Assembly (NCBI GenBank): GCA_027065245.1 | Contig: JAMOOS010000215.1 | Location: 1-9,115 of the forward strand | Source: Desulfuromonadaceae bacterium | GTDB lineage: Bacteria; Desulfobacterota; Desulfuromonadia; Desulfuromonadales; Desulfuromonadaceae | Direction of reading: 5' to 3' | DNA: 9,115 nucleotides | Shown: positions 1-6,382 of the stretch, piece after piece | How the letters are laid out: each line of letters begins with the position of its first letter | How positions within the stretch are numbered: position 1 is the stretch's first letter | Notes under the pieces: generated by a model | Told to the model about the DNA's origin: nothing | What the model saw: only the letters and a program-made list of their open reading frames with translations | Databases searched by the model: none | Made by a program: the position numbers and the translations under genes

Positions 1-8
1 GGAAGGAG
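1..8 (+). promoter_or_regulatory. Ribosome binding site of the cytochrome b gene
   Basis: A purine-rich GGAAGGAG stretch ends nine bases before the ATG at 18. It is a near-ideal Shine-Dalgarno sequence and fixes the start of the cytochrome b gene. The promoter and any upstream operon partner lie outside the window. Confidence 0.8.
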
Positions 9-17
9 CACTAAAAA

Positions 18-656
18 ATGGCTGAACAGGATAGAGTTTATATGAACCCGTTGCCGGTGCGTATCTGGCACTGGGCTAACGCTCTGGCGATTGTAACGTT
101 GTGTATTACCGGTGCGCAGATCCGTTTTCCGGATGTTATCAATATTTTTGGCTCGTATGGGACAGCGGTCAGCTTGCATCATGCTGCCGGTATTGTTGTA
201 GTGTTGTCGTTTTTGCTGTGGTTTTTTTACTACGTGGTCATCACCCGTACTTTTGGCAAGATTTACCTGCCAACTGCCAAGGATTTGCAGAGCGGCATTA
301 TCAATCAGGCCTTGTATTATTTCTTCTACTACTTCCTCGGTACCAGGGAGAATCCGCACAAGGAAACACCGACAAATAAATTTAATCCCATGCAGAAATG
401 TGCTTACGTGGTGATTATGATGGTGCTGGTTCCTGTTATCATTGTGACCGGTCTGGCGTTGATGAACCTTGGTCCTCTGCGTGAATTTGTAGAGCTGCTG
501 GGCGGCGTCAGGGTTGTGGCCGGAATTCATTTTCTGGTAGCCTGTGCCCTGGGGGCATTTTTACCCACCCACTTTTATCTGGCGACTTTGGGGCATACTC
601 CCTTAGCTCACTTCAAGACCATGTGGACAGGTTGGGAAGATCACTCTGAACACTAG
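18..656 (+). CDS. Cytochrome b561 / hydrogenase-type b-haem membrane subunit (cytochrome b/b6 domain)
   Basis: This 212-residue integral membrane protein resembles the di-haem cytochrome b subunits of formate dehydrogenase-N and [NiFe] hydrogenase. Those subunits pass electrons between a periplasmic redox partner and the quinone pool. Four hydrophobic segments are visible, at roughly residues 19-38, 55-75, 128-148 and 168-190. Candidate haem ligands are His18 (in RIWHW), His54 or His55 (in SLHHAAG), His171 (in GIHFL) and His185 (in PTHFY). The 14-residue spacing of the last two matches the family pattern in FdnI as I recall it. The length is usual for the family. A strong Shine-Dalgarno at the window edge sets the start, and a terminator follows directly, so this looks like the last gene of an operon whose catalytic or multihaem partner is out of view. 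The exact partner enzyme cannot be named. Confidence 0.85.
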   Translation: MAEQDRVYMNPLPVRIWHWANALAIVTLCITGAQIRFPDVINIFGSYGTAVSLHHAAGIVVVLSFLLWFFYYVVITRTFGKIYLPTAKDLQSGIINQALYYFFYYFLGTRENPHKETPTNKFNPMQKCAYVVIMMVLVPVIIVTGLALMNLGPLREFVELLGGVRVVAGIHFLVACALGAFLPTHFYLATLGHTPLAHFKTMWTGWEDHSEH

Positions 657-699
657 TTGACTGTGTTTCTTGAAAAGTGATATTCGCTGGTAAACAAGG

Positions 700-732
700 C
701 AGCGGAGCGATTTGTCGCTCCGCTGTTTTTTT
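700..732 (+). terminator. Rho-independent terminator after the cytochrome b gene
   Basis: A perfect 11-bp GC-rich stem (700-710 with 715-725) closes on a TTTG loop and is followed by seven T residues (726-732). It ends transcription of the cytochrome b operon and isolates the radical SAM gene downstream. Confidence 0.95.
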
Positions 733-784
733 ATGGGCTGTTGGCTGATGTGGTTGTAGTCACGCCTGGTTGTGGGTAGATAAA

Positions 785-1723
785 ATGTACAAGCATATAT
801 TTGGACCGGTGCCATCACGGCGGCTGGGGATCTCCCTGGGAGTCGATTTGGTTCCCAAAAAAGTGTGTTCGCTCGACTGTGTTTACTGCGAAGTGGGCAA
901 GACGACGAAATTGACGGTTGACAGGGCCGAATATGTAAAAATTGACCGGGTCAAGCAGGAACTGGAGCATTATTTTGGCGATAATCCTGATCCGGAATAT
1001 ATCACCTTGTCCGGTTCCGGCGAGCCGACCCTTAACCGCTATCTGCACGATCTTCTGTGCTATATAAGAGAGAAAAAACCGGCAATCCCGCTGGCGGTTT
1101 TAACCAACGGGACTCTTTTGTATGACAAAGAGGTGAGAAATGCCTTGTGTAAAGCTGATGTCGTGATGCCGTCGCTGGATGCCGCCAGCGCCACCGTATT
1201 TAAACGTATCAACCGGCCAGCGGCGGAACTCGACATCGATTGCTGTATCCAGGGCCTGGTTGAATTTAGAAGAGAGTTTCACGGCGAAATCAAACTGGAG
1301 GTATTTATTCTACCCGGTTATAACGACAGCAGCGCCGAGTTGTCGCGGCTAAAAAAAGCGATTTTGAGTATAGCCCCCGATTCTGTGCAATTGAATACCC
1401 TGGATCGACCGGGAGTTGTTCCCGGCTTAAAAGGGGCGACGATGAGTGAATTGCAGCGGGTGGTTGACTATTGGGATATGGCCAATGTTGAGATAATCAA
1501 CACATTTAAGGAGCGTAGAAAGGTAAAATCGTTCCGGAATGATATTGAAACGGCAATTGTTGCAACCATTACCAGAAGGCCGTGTACCCTGGACGATTTG
1601 AGCACTGTCCTCGGCCTGCATGTGAACGAAATCAATAAATACCTGGATGTGCTGGAGCGTGACGGCGCCATAGAGGCGGTAGCAGAAGAGCGAGGACTGT
1701 TTTACCGGCTGAAGGCGGAGTAA
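785..1723 (+). CDS. Radical SAM protein, COG0731 type, with C-terminal winged helix
   Basis: This is a 312-residue radical S-adenosylmethionine enzyme. The cluster-binding motif C-x3-C-x2-C is at Cys28, Cys32 and Cys35, and a GSGEPT motif at residues 77-82 fits the SAM-binding glycine-rich strand. The N-terminal run HIFGPVPSRRLG is characteristic of the COG0731 group, annotated as Fe-S oxidoreductases distantly related to wyosine synthase TYW1. Bacteria of this type are not expected to make wyosine, so the substrate is unknown. Residues from about 262 to the end (RRPCTLDDLSTVLGLHVNEI onward) look like a winged-helix domain, suggesting nucleic-acid or protein binding. I chose the ATG at 785. 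An in-frame TTG at 770 would add only five residues, and neither has a strong ribosome site. The gene stands alone between a terminator and a convergent hairpin. Confidence 0.85.
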   Translation: MYKHIFGPVPSRRLGISLGVDLVPKKVCSLDCVYCEVGKTTKLTVDRAEYVKIDRVKQELEHYFGDNPDPEYITLSGSGEPTLNRYLHDLLCYIREKKPAIPLAVLTNGTLLYDKEVRNALCKADVVMPSLDAASATVFKRINRPAAELDIDCCIQGLVEFRREFHGEIKLEVFILPGYNDSSAELSRLKKAILSIAPDSVQLNTLDRPGVVPGLKGATMSELQRVVDYWDMANVEIINTFKERRKVKSFRNDIETAIVATITRRPCTLDDLSTVLGLHVNEINKYLDVLERDGAIEAVAEERGLFYRLKAE

Positions 1724-1726
1724 TAA

Positions 1727-1764
1727 CACGCTGCCCTCCTCTGTCGCCTGGGGAGGGCAGCGTG
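1727..1764. terminator. Bidirectional hairpin terminator between convergent genes
   Basis: A perfect 13-bp stem (1727-1739 with 1752-1764) has a 12-base loop and lies between the stop of the radical SAM gene (1721-1723) and the stop of the minus-strand cytochrome (1775-1777). On the minus strand the stem is followed by TTATTA; on the plus strand there is only a weak T-rich stretch. Position and symmetry suggest it serves both transcripts, more efficiently for the minus-strand operon. Confidence 0.75.
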
Positions 1765-1774
1765 GCAGTTGTTC

Positions 1775-3865
1775 CTACTTGTCGGTTGGCGCTGTATCAG
1801 ATCGGCCCAATGGTAGAGTTGTGGTTCTGCCACCGTATATGACGGGATCGCCACGGTAACCGAGTGCCTTGAAGTCGATGTAATCGCTTTGCTGCTGTAG
1901 GGCTTCGATTCCGGGTATTTTGCCCTGTAAGGAAGTCAAATCCGCTACGTGTTGCGCCAGCTTTTTGAAATCCACCTGACGATTGTCACGATGACAGCGG
2001 TCGCAGGTTTTTTCCTGCCTGAAACTTTGATGGCAATTGACGCAGGTAAGAGCCATTTTGGCCGGCATAACCTCATGTTCCACCCGCCAGTACATCCAGG
2101 TTTCTTTCCAGATAAATTGGCCGCTGTACGGCAGGTTGGCGCTGCGCATGCCATCGGCGAATGCTTTATCCCAGTCAAAAACTTTCCAGTATGCTGTCGT
2201 GTCGTCTTTGCCGCGCGGGAACAGGTGCGGTACCAGTAGCGTCCGATATTTAACATCAAACGCCTGCACGCCCTTCATCAGTTTAAAAGGTGTTATCCTG
2301 GATTTAGGATCGAGAATCGAACCGACCGGTCGGGTCAGCTCGATGGCTGCGGCGTTGAGATTCGCCGCGTCGCCCAGTACCATCCGCTGCATATCGCCAT
2401 TGAACCAGGCGTAATTTGGTTTCACCGCCCGGCCCCAGCGGAAGGCGCCTTTTTTTACGTGGTAATCGGGATAGCCTTTTTTGCTGTTGCCGAAATACTG
2501 CATTACCGGCTGACGCGTTTTGTCGCCGGCCTGCGACCAGTCCCACCACAGCTTGGTGGGAACGCACTTGGCGTACACAGGCGAATGGCAGGTGTTGCAG
2601 TCGATACTGGCACAGTGTTTGTTGAGGTGGTGATCCAGCAGTTTGTTCCCGAAATGGGGAGTGTTTGAGTGGCAGTCGGCACATTGTACCACCCCTTCAA
2701 CCGCTGCAACGGATGAACTGCGCCCGGCAATCCGGTGCTGTCTGGTGGTGTGACACTCAGCGCAGCTGAAGTCGAGATTGCCCATGTGTATGTCGCAGTC
2801 GGGATCGGGCTGCAACAGGTTGCGCCCCATGTCGGCATGTTTGATGGCGTTGCCGCCGCCACCGTTAAAGTGGCAACTGCCGCAACTTCGTCTGCTGGTG
2901 TGCCCGACGTTTTCGGCTACATATTTAAGATTGACTTTTTTATCCGGCCAGCCGGCCTTGGGTGGCGCTTTTTTGTAGGTGCCGGTAGTGTCGTGACATA
3001 CTAGGCAGTCCATGTGGGTGACATCGTTAAAATCAAAAGAAGAATCTTTCCAGCCGTAACCAGCGTGACAACTTGTGCAACGAGACTCGTTGCTGATGAT
3101 GCTCACTCAGTAATTATTCAGGGCCGTGGTGCCCTTGCCGTGCCTGACACTGTTCTCGTGATCCTGGGTGTGGGTTGACGGTCCGCGCCACAGCCAGTGG
3201 GCGCTGTGCTGCAGGTCGTTTGCGGCTGTCTCGTGGCAGCGCAGGCACTCTGCCGTAACCTGCAGCGCGTCGGCGTTGTCGGGTAGTTTAACCAGTTTTT
3301 TATGGTCGGGAACATTATTGAGATGGCAGCCCCGGCATGTTTGTGGTCCTTTGTGCCGTTGTTCGTGACACGGAATACAGCGTTGGTGAAACGCGGCTTT
3401 CAAGCCGAGGCGTTCTGGATAATCGGGATTGAAAGCCTGTTGATGGCACGCTGAACAGCGCTGAGTTTCCAGCGGCTTGTCACCGTTTTTAGCCGGTGTC
3501 GCAGTTTTGGCACGCAGGTGATGGCAGATGGTGCAGTCGCCGCTCTCGGCGGCATGCTGCCCATGATTGAATCGCACCGCGCCGTAATGATCCTCCACCG
3601 CCTTGATAAAGGGGCTGTTCAGCACAAAGTAGCTATCCTTGACATCGCGGACGGAGACTCCCAAAGCGTGTAAGCGTTGGCTGCGCCGGATGGCCCCTTC
3701 CTGTTTTACCTCTTTTACCATGGGGACAACCGCCTGCGCGCGCCGCAGGGCTTTTTCCTGCGCCGGGGCCACCCATTGCTCCCCGGTGGTTGCGGCGTAA
3801 ACCCACGTTGTGTAAGTGCAGGTCAGCACCATCAACATCAATATCTGCAAGTGTATTTGTCTCAT
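1775..3865 (-). CDS. Predicted selenocysteine-containing 13-haem cytochrome c, octaheme tetrathionate reductase (OTR) family
   Basis: I read one 696-residue protein through an in-frame TGA at codon 253. Residues 1-24 form a Sec signal peptide (cleavage near VYA-A). An N-terminal tetrahaem section has CXXCH at 111, 137, 163 and 177. The OTR-like core has CXXCH at 207, 263, 287, 328, 368, 395, 423 and 608, and a ninth motif at 621 looks extra. Family marks are AHWLWRG, NEsRCTsCHaGYGW, DCLVCHDTTGTYKK, IKHADMG and a C-terminal ALGYRGDP. Lys342 in IKHADMG matches the lysine that ligates the active-site haem in Shewanella OTR. Codon 253 replaces the active-site cysteine. The start has a good AAGGAG site and overlaps the NrfD gene by ATGA. 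Read as two genes, the second half (GTG at 3106) would lack a signal peptide and ribosome site, so it could not become a haemylated periplasmic cytochrome. Disruption by a nonsense mutation is the alternative. The substrate is unproven. Confidence 0.85.
3065..3106 (-). promoter_or_regulatory. SECIS-like hairpin immediately downstream of the TGA
   Basis: In the mRNA, a perfect 7-bp stem GCAACGA/UCGUUGC (3087-3093 with 3077-3083) closes on the loop GUC. Opening the terminal A-U pair gives a 6-bp stem with an AGUCU loop. The stem starts 14 nt after the TGA and the loop GU falls 21-22 nt after it. In E. coli fdhF the apical loop AGGUCU and its GU lie almost the same distance from the UGA, by my memory of that element. 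A lower helix GUGA/UCAC (3103-3106 with 3065-3068) can close the structure right after the TGA. This is the expected layout of a bacterial SelB-binding element inside the coding region. Confidence 0.7.
3107..3109 (-). other. In-frame TGA, predicted selenocysteine codon (residue 253)
   Basis: The codon series reads Asn-Asn-Tyr-TGA-Val-Ser-Ile in one uninterrupted frame. In the OTR family this position is the cysteine of an NNFC motif beside the active-site haem. TGA differs from the cysteine codons TGC and TGT only in the third base. The two upstream genes of the operon both end in TGA, so TGA works as a normal stop here and the recoding must be local. Selenocysteine machinery (selA, selB, selC, selD) is not in the window. 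Confidence 0.8.
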
Positions 3866-5079
3866 TTCAACATCTCCTTACGGCGCGGCGACAGGATCGG
3901 CAGATGTGTGACCAGAATCCGGTAGAGAAACATCAAGGCAGCGATCAAGCCGCAGGTAATGGCAATTTCGCCTATTGCTGGAGAATATGTTTCGTGGGTG
4001 AGGGGCGGCGTGAAACCGATGATAAACACATTGACCCGATTGATGACAACACCCGCCACAACCATGGTGGCGGCGATAAACAGATATCTGCGTGACTGCC
4101 GCCGTTGGGGCGAGCGCAATATGTACCACGGCACGATAACGCCGCACAGCAATTCAACAATAAACGCATTGCTTTGCGCAGTGCCGTCCAGCAGGTATCT
4201 CCAGGTGCCTCGCCAGAGCATGTCTCCACCTTTGAGTGTAAAGTACAGCCCCAGCAGGTAGTAGGTGATTTTCGCCAGTGGTGCCAGCACTGCCATTTCA
4301 TCGTCAGTTTGCAGCGAGCAACTGGCCAGCGTCGCTTCAAAGATCACCATCGGATAACCGACGGCGATAGCTGATACCAGGAACAGCAACGGCAGAATCG
4401 GTGTGTACCACAGTGGATGCAGCTTGGTTGGCGCAATCAGCAGCAGCGACCCCAGGCTGGACTGATGCATGCAGGACAGTACCACACCGGCGATAATAAA
4501 CACCCACAGGGTTTTGCCCAACCACCTGTCTGCCGTGCTCAGGAGTTGTTCCACTACTCCGTTTAATCGAGCCGCCCGTCTCGGCAGTGAGACTTTGCCG
4601 CTGTAACCTTCCACGACAACGGGGAGAAACTCTATGTACAAAACGCTCAAGTACACCATTACACACATGGCCACTTCGAACAGTACCGAGTTGGTGTTCC
4701 AGTTGAAAATTGGTTTCCAGATCGCCCAGGAACGGCCGATATCCACCAGTAGCCCCAGTACGACGAACGTGTAGCCCAGCATAGCGGTCAGCAATGCCGG
4801 TCGTACCACCGATTTGTATTGATGGCGCCCAAAAATATGCGTCAGCGCTGCGGTGGTAAACCCGCCGGCAGCGAGGGCCACGCCGGTGGCCACGTCGATG
4901 GCGACCCACAAGCCCCAAGGGCGGGCATTGCTCAGGTTGGCGACGGCGCCGATGCCGAACATAAAGCGCGCGGCAACGGCGACGGCGCCGATGGCCATAA
5001 AGAACAGCATCACTATCACGCCGGGAGTCCATAACGGTTGTCGCAATGGTGCCGGATTGTGCTCGCCTGATACACTCAT
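3862..5079 (-). CDS. NrfD/PsrC/HybB-type quinone-interacting integral membrane protein
   Basis: This 405-residue protein is strongly hydrophobic, with about ten predicted membrane helices between residue 18 and the positively charged C-terminal tail. It belongs by appearance to the polysulfide reductase NrfD family, closest in size and style to HybB. Members exchange electrons between menaquinol or ubiquinol and a periplasmic FeS subunit, and carry no haem of their own. The segment RPWGLWVAIDVATGVALAAGG near residue 53 is typical of the family. The gene overlaps the FeS gene upstream and the cytochrome gene downstream, each by an ATGA, which implies translational coupling and a stable complex. 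A GGAGG ribosome site precedes its ATG. It is the probable membrane anchor and quinone site of the predicted seleno-cytochrome system. Confidence 0.9.
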   Translation of the reverse strand: MSVSGEHNPAPLRQPLWTPGVIVMLFFMAIGAVAVAARFMFGIGAVANLSNARPWGLWVAIDVATGVALAAGGFTTAALTHIFGRHQYKSVVRPALLTAMLGYTFVVLGLLVDIGRSWAIWKPIFNWNTNSVLFEVAMCVMVYLSVLYIEFLPVVVEGYSGKVSLPRRAARLNGVVEQLLSTADRWLGKTLWVFIIAGVVLSCMHQSSLGSLLLIAPTKLHPLWYTPILPLLFLVSAIAVGYPMVIFEATLASCSLQTDDEMAVLAPLAKITYYLLGLYFTLKGGDMLWRGTWRYLLDGTAQSNAFIVELLCGVIVPWYILRSPQRRQSRRYLFIAATMVVAGVVINRVNVFIIGFTPPLTHETYSPAIGEIAITCGLIAALMFLYRILVTHLPILSPRRKEMLK

Positions 5080-5999
5080 GATACACCTCCGCTTTGCTTG
5101 TGCCCCTCACCGCTATCGTTTTTGGCACGGTTGCGATACATGATGCCGCCGAGCAGCGCAAACAGTAACGCCGGTGACCACAGATAACTGAATAGCGAAT
5201 GTTGAATCAGTTCCGATAACCGTGGTAAAGGATTTGACGGTAATGTCAGGAAACCCAGTTTTTTGAATGGCACCCGGGCCAGGTACAGCCACGCCGTGCC
5301 GCCGGCCTCGTGCTCACCGTAGATGTGCTGTTCATAGCGGGCCGGATATTTGGCCAGGCGTTTTTTCGCCAGTTGTAGCAGTGTTGTTCTTTTACCGAAG
5401 GTTATCGCCTCAGTGGGGCAGATTGTGGCGCAGGCAGGAGCTTTGTGCTGGCGGGTGAACTGCTCTTCGCAAAAATTGCACTTCATCACTCTGGGGGTCA
5501 GCGGGTTGTGATATTCGTAGGCGGGGATTTCAAACGGGCAGGCCATCATGCAGTAGCGGCAGCCGATACATTTGCTTACGTCGTAATGAACGGCACCGTT
5601 ATCGTGCTTGCTCAATGCGCCGGTGACACACGCCGAGGCGCAGGATGGATCTAGGCAGTGCATGCATTGAATCTTTACGTAGTCCGCCACCAGCAGGCCA
5701 GCGTCATCTATCCGTCCGCTGTGGTAACGATTGACCACGGTAAATCTGCGGGCGTCAGGTCGCCGGGCGCTGTCAAAGACGGTCAAATCGTCAAAGCGCC
5801 TGGCCGGTTCGGGCAGATTGTTGATTTCATTGCAAGCCTGCTCACACTTGCGACAGCCGATGCAACGGCTGGTATCCACCAGACAGGCGAAAGAATCACC
5901 AGCTTTCTTGCGTTCAGCGCGTGTTGGTCGCGGCGAGATTACCACCGAACCAGCACCTACAGCAGCCAACTTGAAAAAATTACGGCGTTTTATTTGCAT
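5076..5999 (-). CDS. Tat-exported 4x[4Fe-4S] ferredoxin-like electron-transfer subunit (HybA/DmsB/NrfC type)
   Basis: This 307-residue periplasmic iron-sulfur protein has a twin-arginine signal (KRRNFFKL, residues 4-11). Sixteen cysteines form four cluster motifs: Cys46-49-52-56, Cys112-115-120-124, Cys144-147-150-154 and Cys174-177-190-194. A hydrophobic segment near residues 267-288, followed by RNR, looks like a C-terminal membrane anchor, as in HybA. It would carry electrons between the NrfD-type quinone protein encoded next and the multihaem cytochrome. Modules of this kind usually serve a molybdopterin or [NiFe] catalytic subunit. None is encoded here, so the cytochrome is the likely catalytic unit. 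It is the first gene of the three-gene operon. A modest GAGG site precedes the ATG at 5999, and the stop overlaps the next start. Confidence 0.92.
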   Translation of the reverse strand: MQIKRRNFFKLAAVGAGSVVISPRPTRAERKKAGDSFACLVDTSRCIGCRKCEQACNEINNLPEPARRFDDLTVFDSARRPDARRFTVVNRYHSGRIDDAGLLVADYVKIQCMHCLDPSCASACVTGALSKHDNGAVHYDVSKCIGCRYCMMACPFEIPAYEYHNPLTPRVMKCNFCEEQFTRQHKAPACATICPTEAITFGKRTTLLQLAKKRLAKYPARYEQHIYGEHEAGGTAWLYLARVPFKKLGFLTLPSNPLPRLSELIQHSLFSYLWSPALLFALLGGIMYRNRAKNDSGEGHKQSGGVS

Positions 6000-6382
6000 A
6001 GGCCCTCACAGACTGTACACCGTTGTTCATGTTGTTTGGTTGCGAACGATCCCCCATCCACAAGAATTATCGCAGTTGCCAAGTAGAACTTTTTGAGCCA
6101 CAATGCGTTTAACCTCTTTGGTGATGAGTTGATTATGTCTAGGAGCCTGTCGGACTTTCCATGCATCGGCTGCAAAACCGCCTGGCCGGTGCATATTTCC
6201 GCTCCTTTTCGACCAATAGCTACGGCTATTAGCCTTCAAACGAGCGAAAATCTGTCCTCGACCAGTCGATTTTTCGCTTCGATCCGCAAAGCCCGACAGG
6301 CTCCTAGGTAACTATATTATCTCACACTTTAGAGGTTTTTTCATTTCTTATCGCGGATCTTGGGCAAAGAACGAGCAGGTTT
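6000..6382. other. Intergenic region upstream of the cytochrome operon
   Basis: This 383-base gap separates the operon start at 5999 from the chemoreceptor stop at 6383. It should hold the operon promoter, but I could not identify a convincing sigma-70 or sigma-54 promoter on the minus strand between 6000 and 6138. Its main content is the inverted-repeat element at 6139-6307. I see no convincing terminator for the chemoreceptor between 6308 and 6382. Confidence 0.6.
6139..6307. mobile_element. MITE-like structured element with 15-bp terminal inverted repeats
   Basis: Perfect 15-bp inverted repeats CTAGGAGCCTGTCGG (6139-6153) and their complement (6293-6307) bound a 169-base non-coding segment. 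Both outer edges read CTAG, which may be a target duplication or part of the repeat. Inside are more palindromes: a 10-bp arm pair with one G-T wobble (6161-6170 with 6185-6194), AATAGC/GCTATT (6215-6220 with 6225-6230), TCGAC/GTCGA (6258-6262 with 6265-6269), and an imperfect pair around 6241-6252 and 6268-6281. This fits a miniature inverted-repeat transposable element or a REP-like repeat. The parent insertion sequence is unknown; an IS5-type relative is only a guess. Confidence 0.75.

Noticed and set aside
770..784. TTG at 770 as start of the radical SAM gene
   Set aside because: It adds only five residues before the conserved MYKHIFGPVPSRR start; the ATG at 785 fits the family better.
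3107..3109. Genome-wide reassignment of TGA
   Set aside because: TGA is the stop codon of both upstream operon genes in their ATGA overlaps, so it still terminates translation in this organism.
1775..3865. Two separate cytochrome genes (3865-3107 and 3106-1775)
   Set aside because: The downstream half would start on a GTG right after the TGA, without a Shine-Dalgarno or signal peptide, and OTR family motifs run unbroken across the junction in one frame.
5658..6096. Plus-strand open frames antisense to the FeS gene
   Set aside because: They mirror the GC-rich codons of the real minus-strand gene and show no recognisable protein features.
6093..6311. Small plus-strand open frame across the inverted-repeat element
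   Set aside because: It lies mostly inside the palindromic repeat, has no ribosome site, and its sequence composition is set by the repeat.
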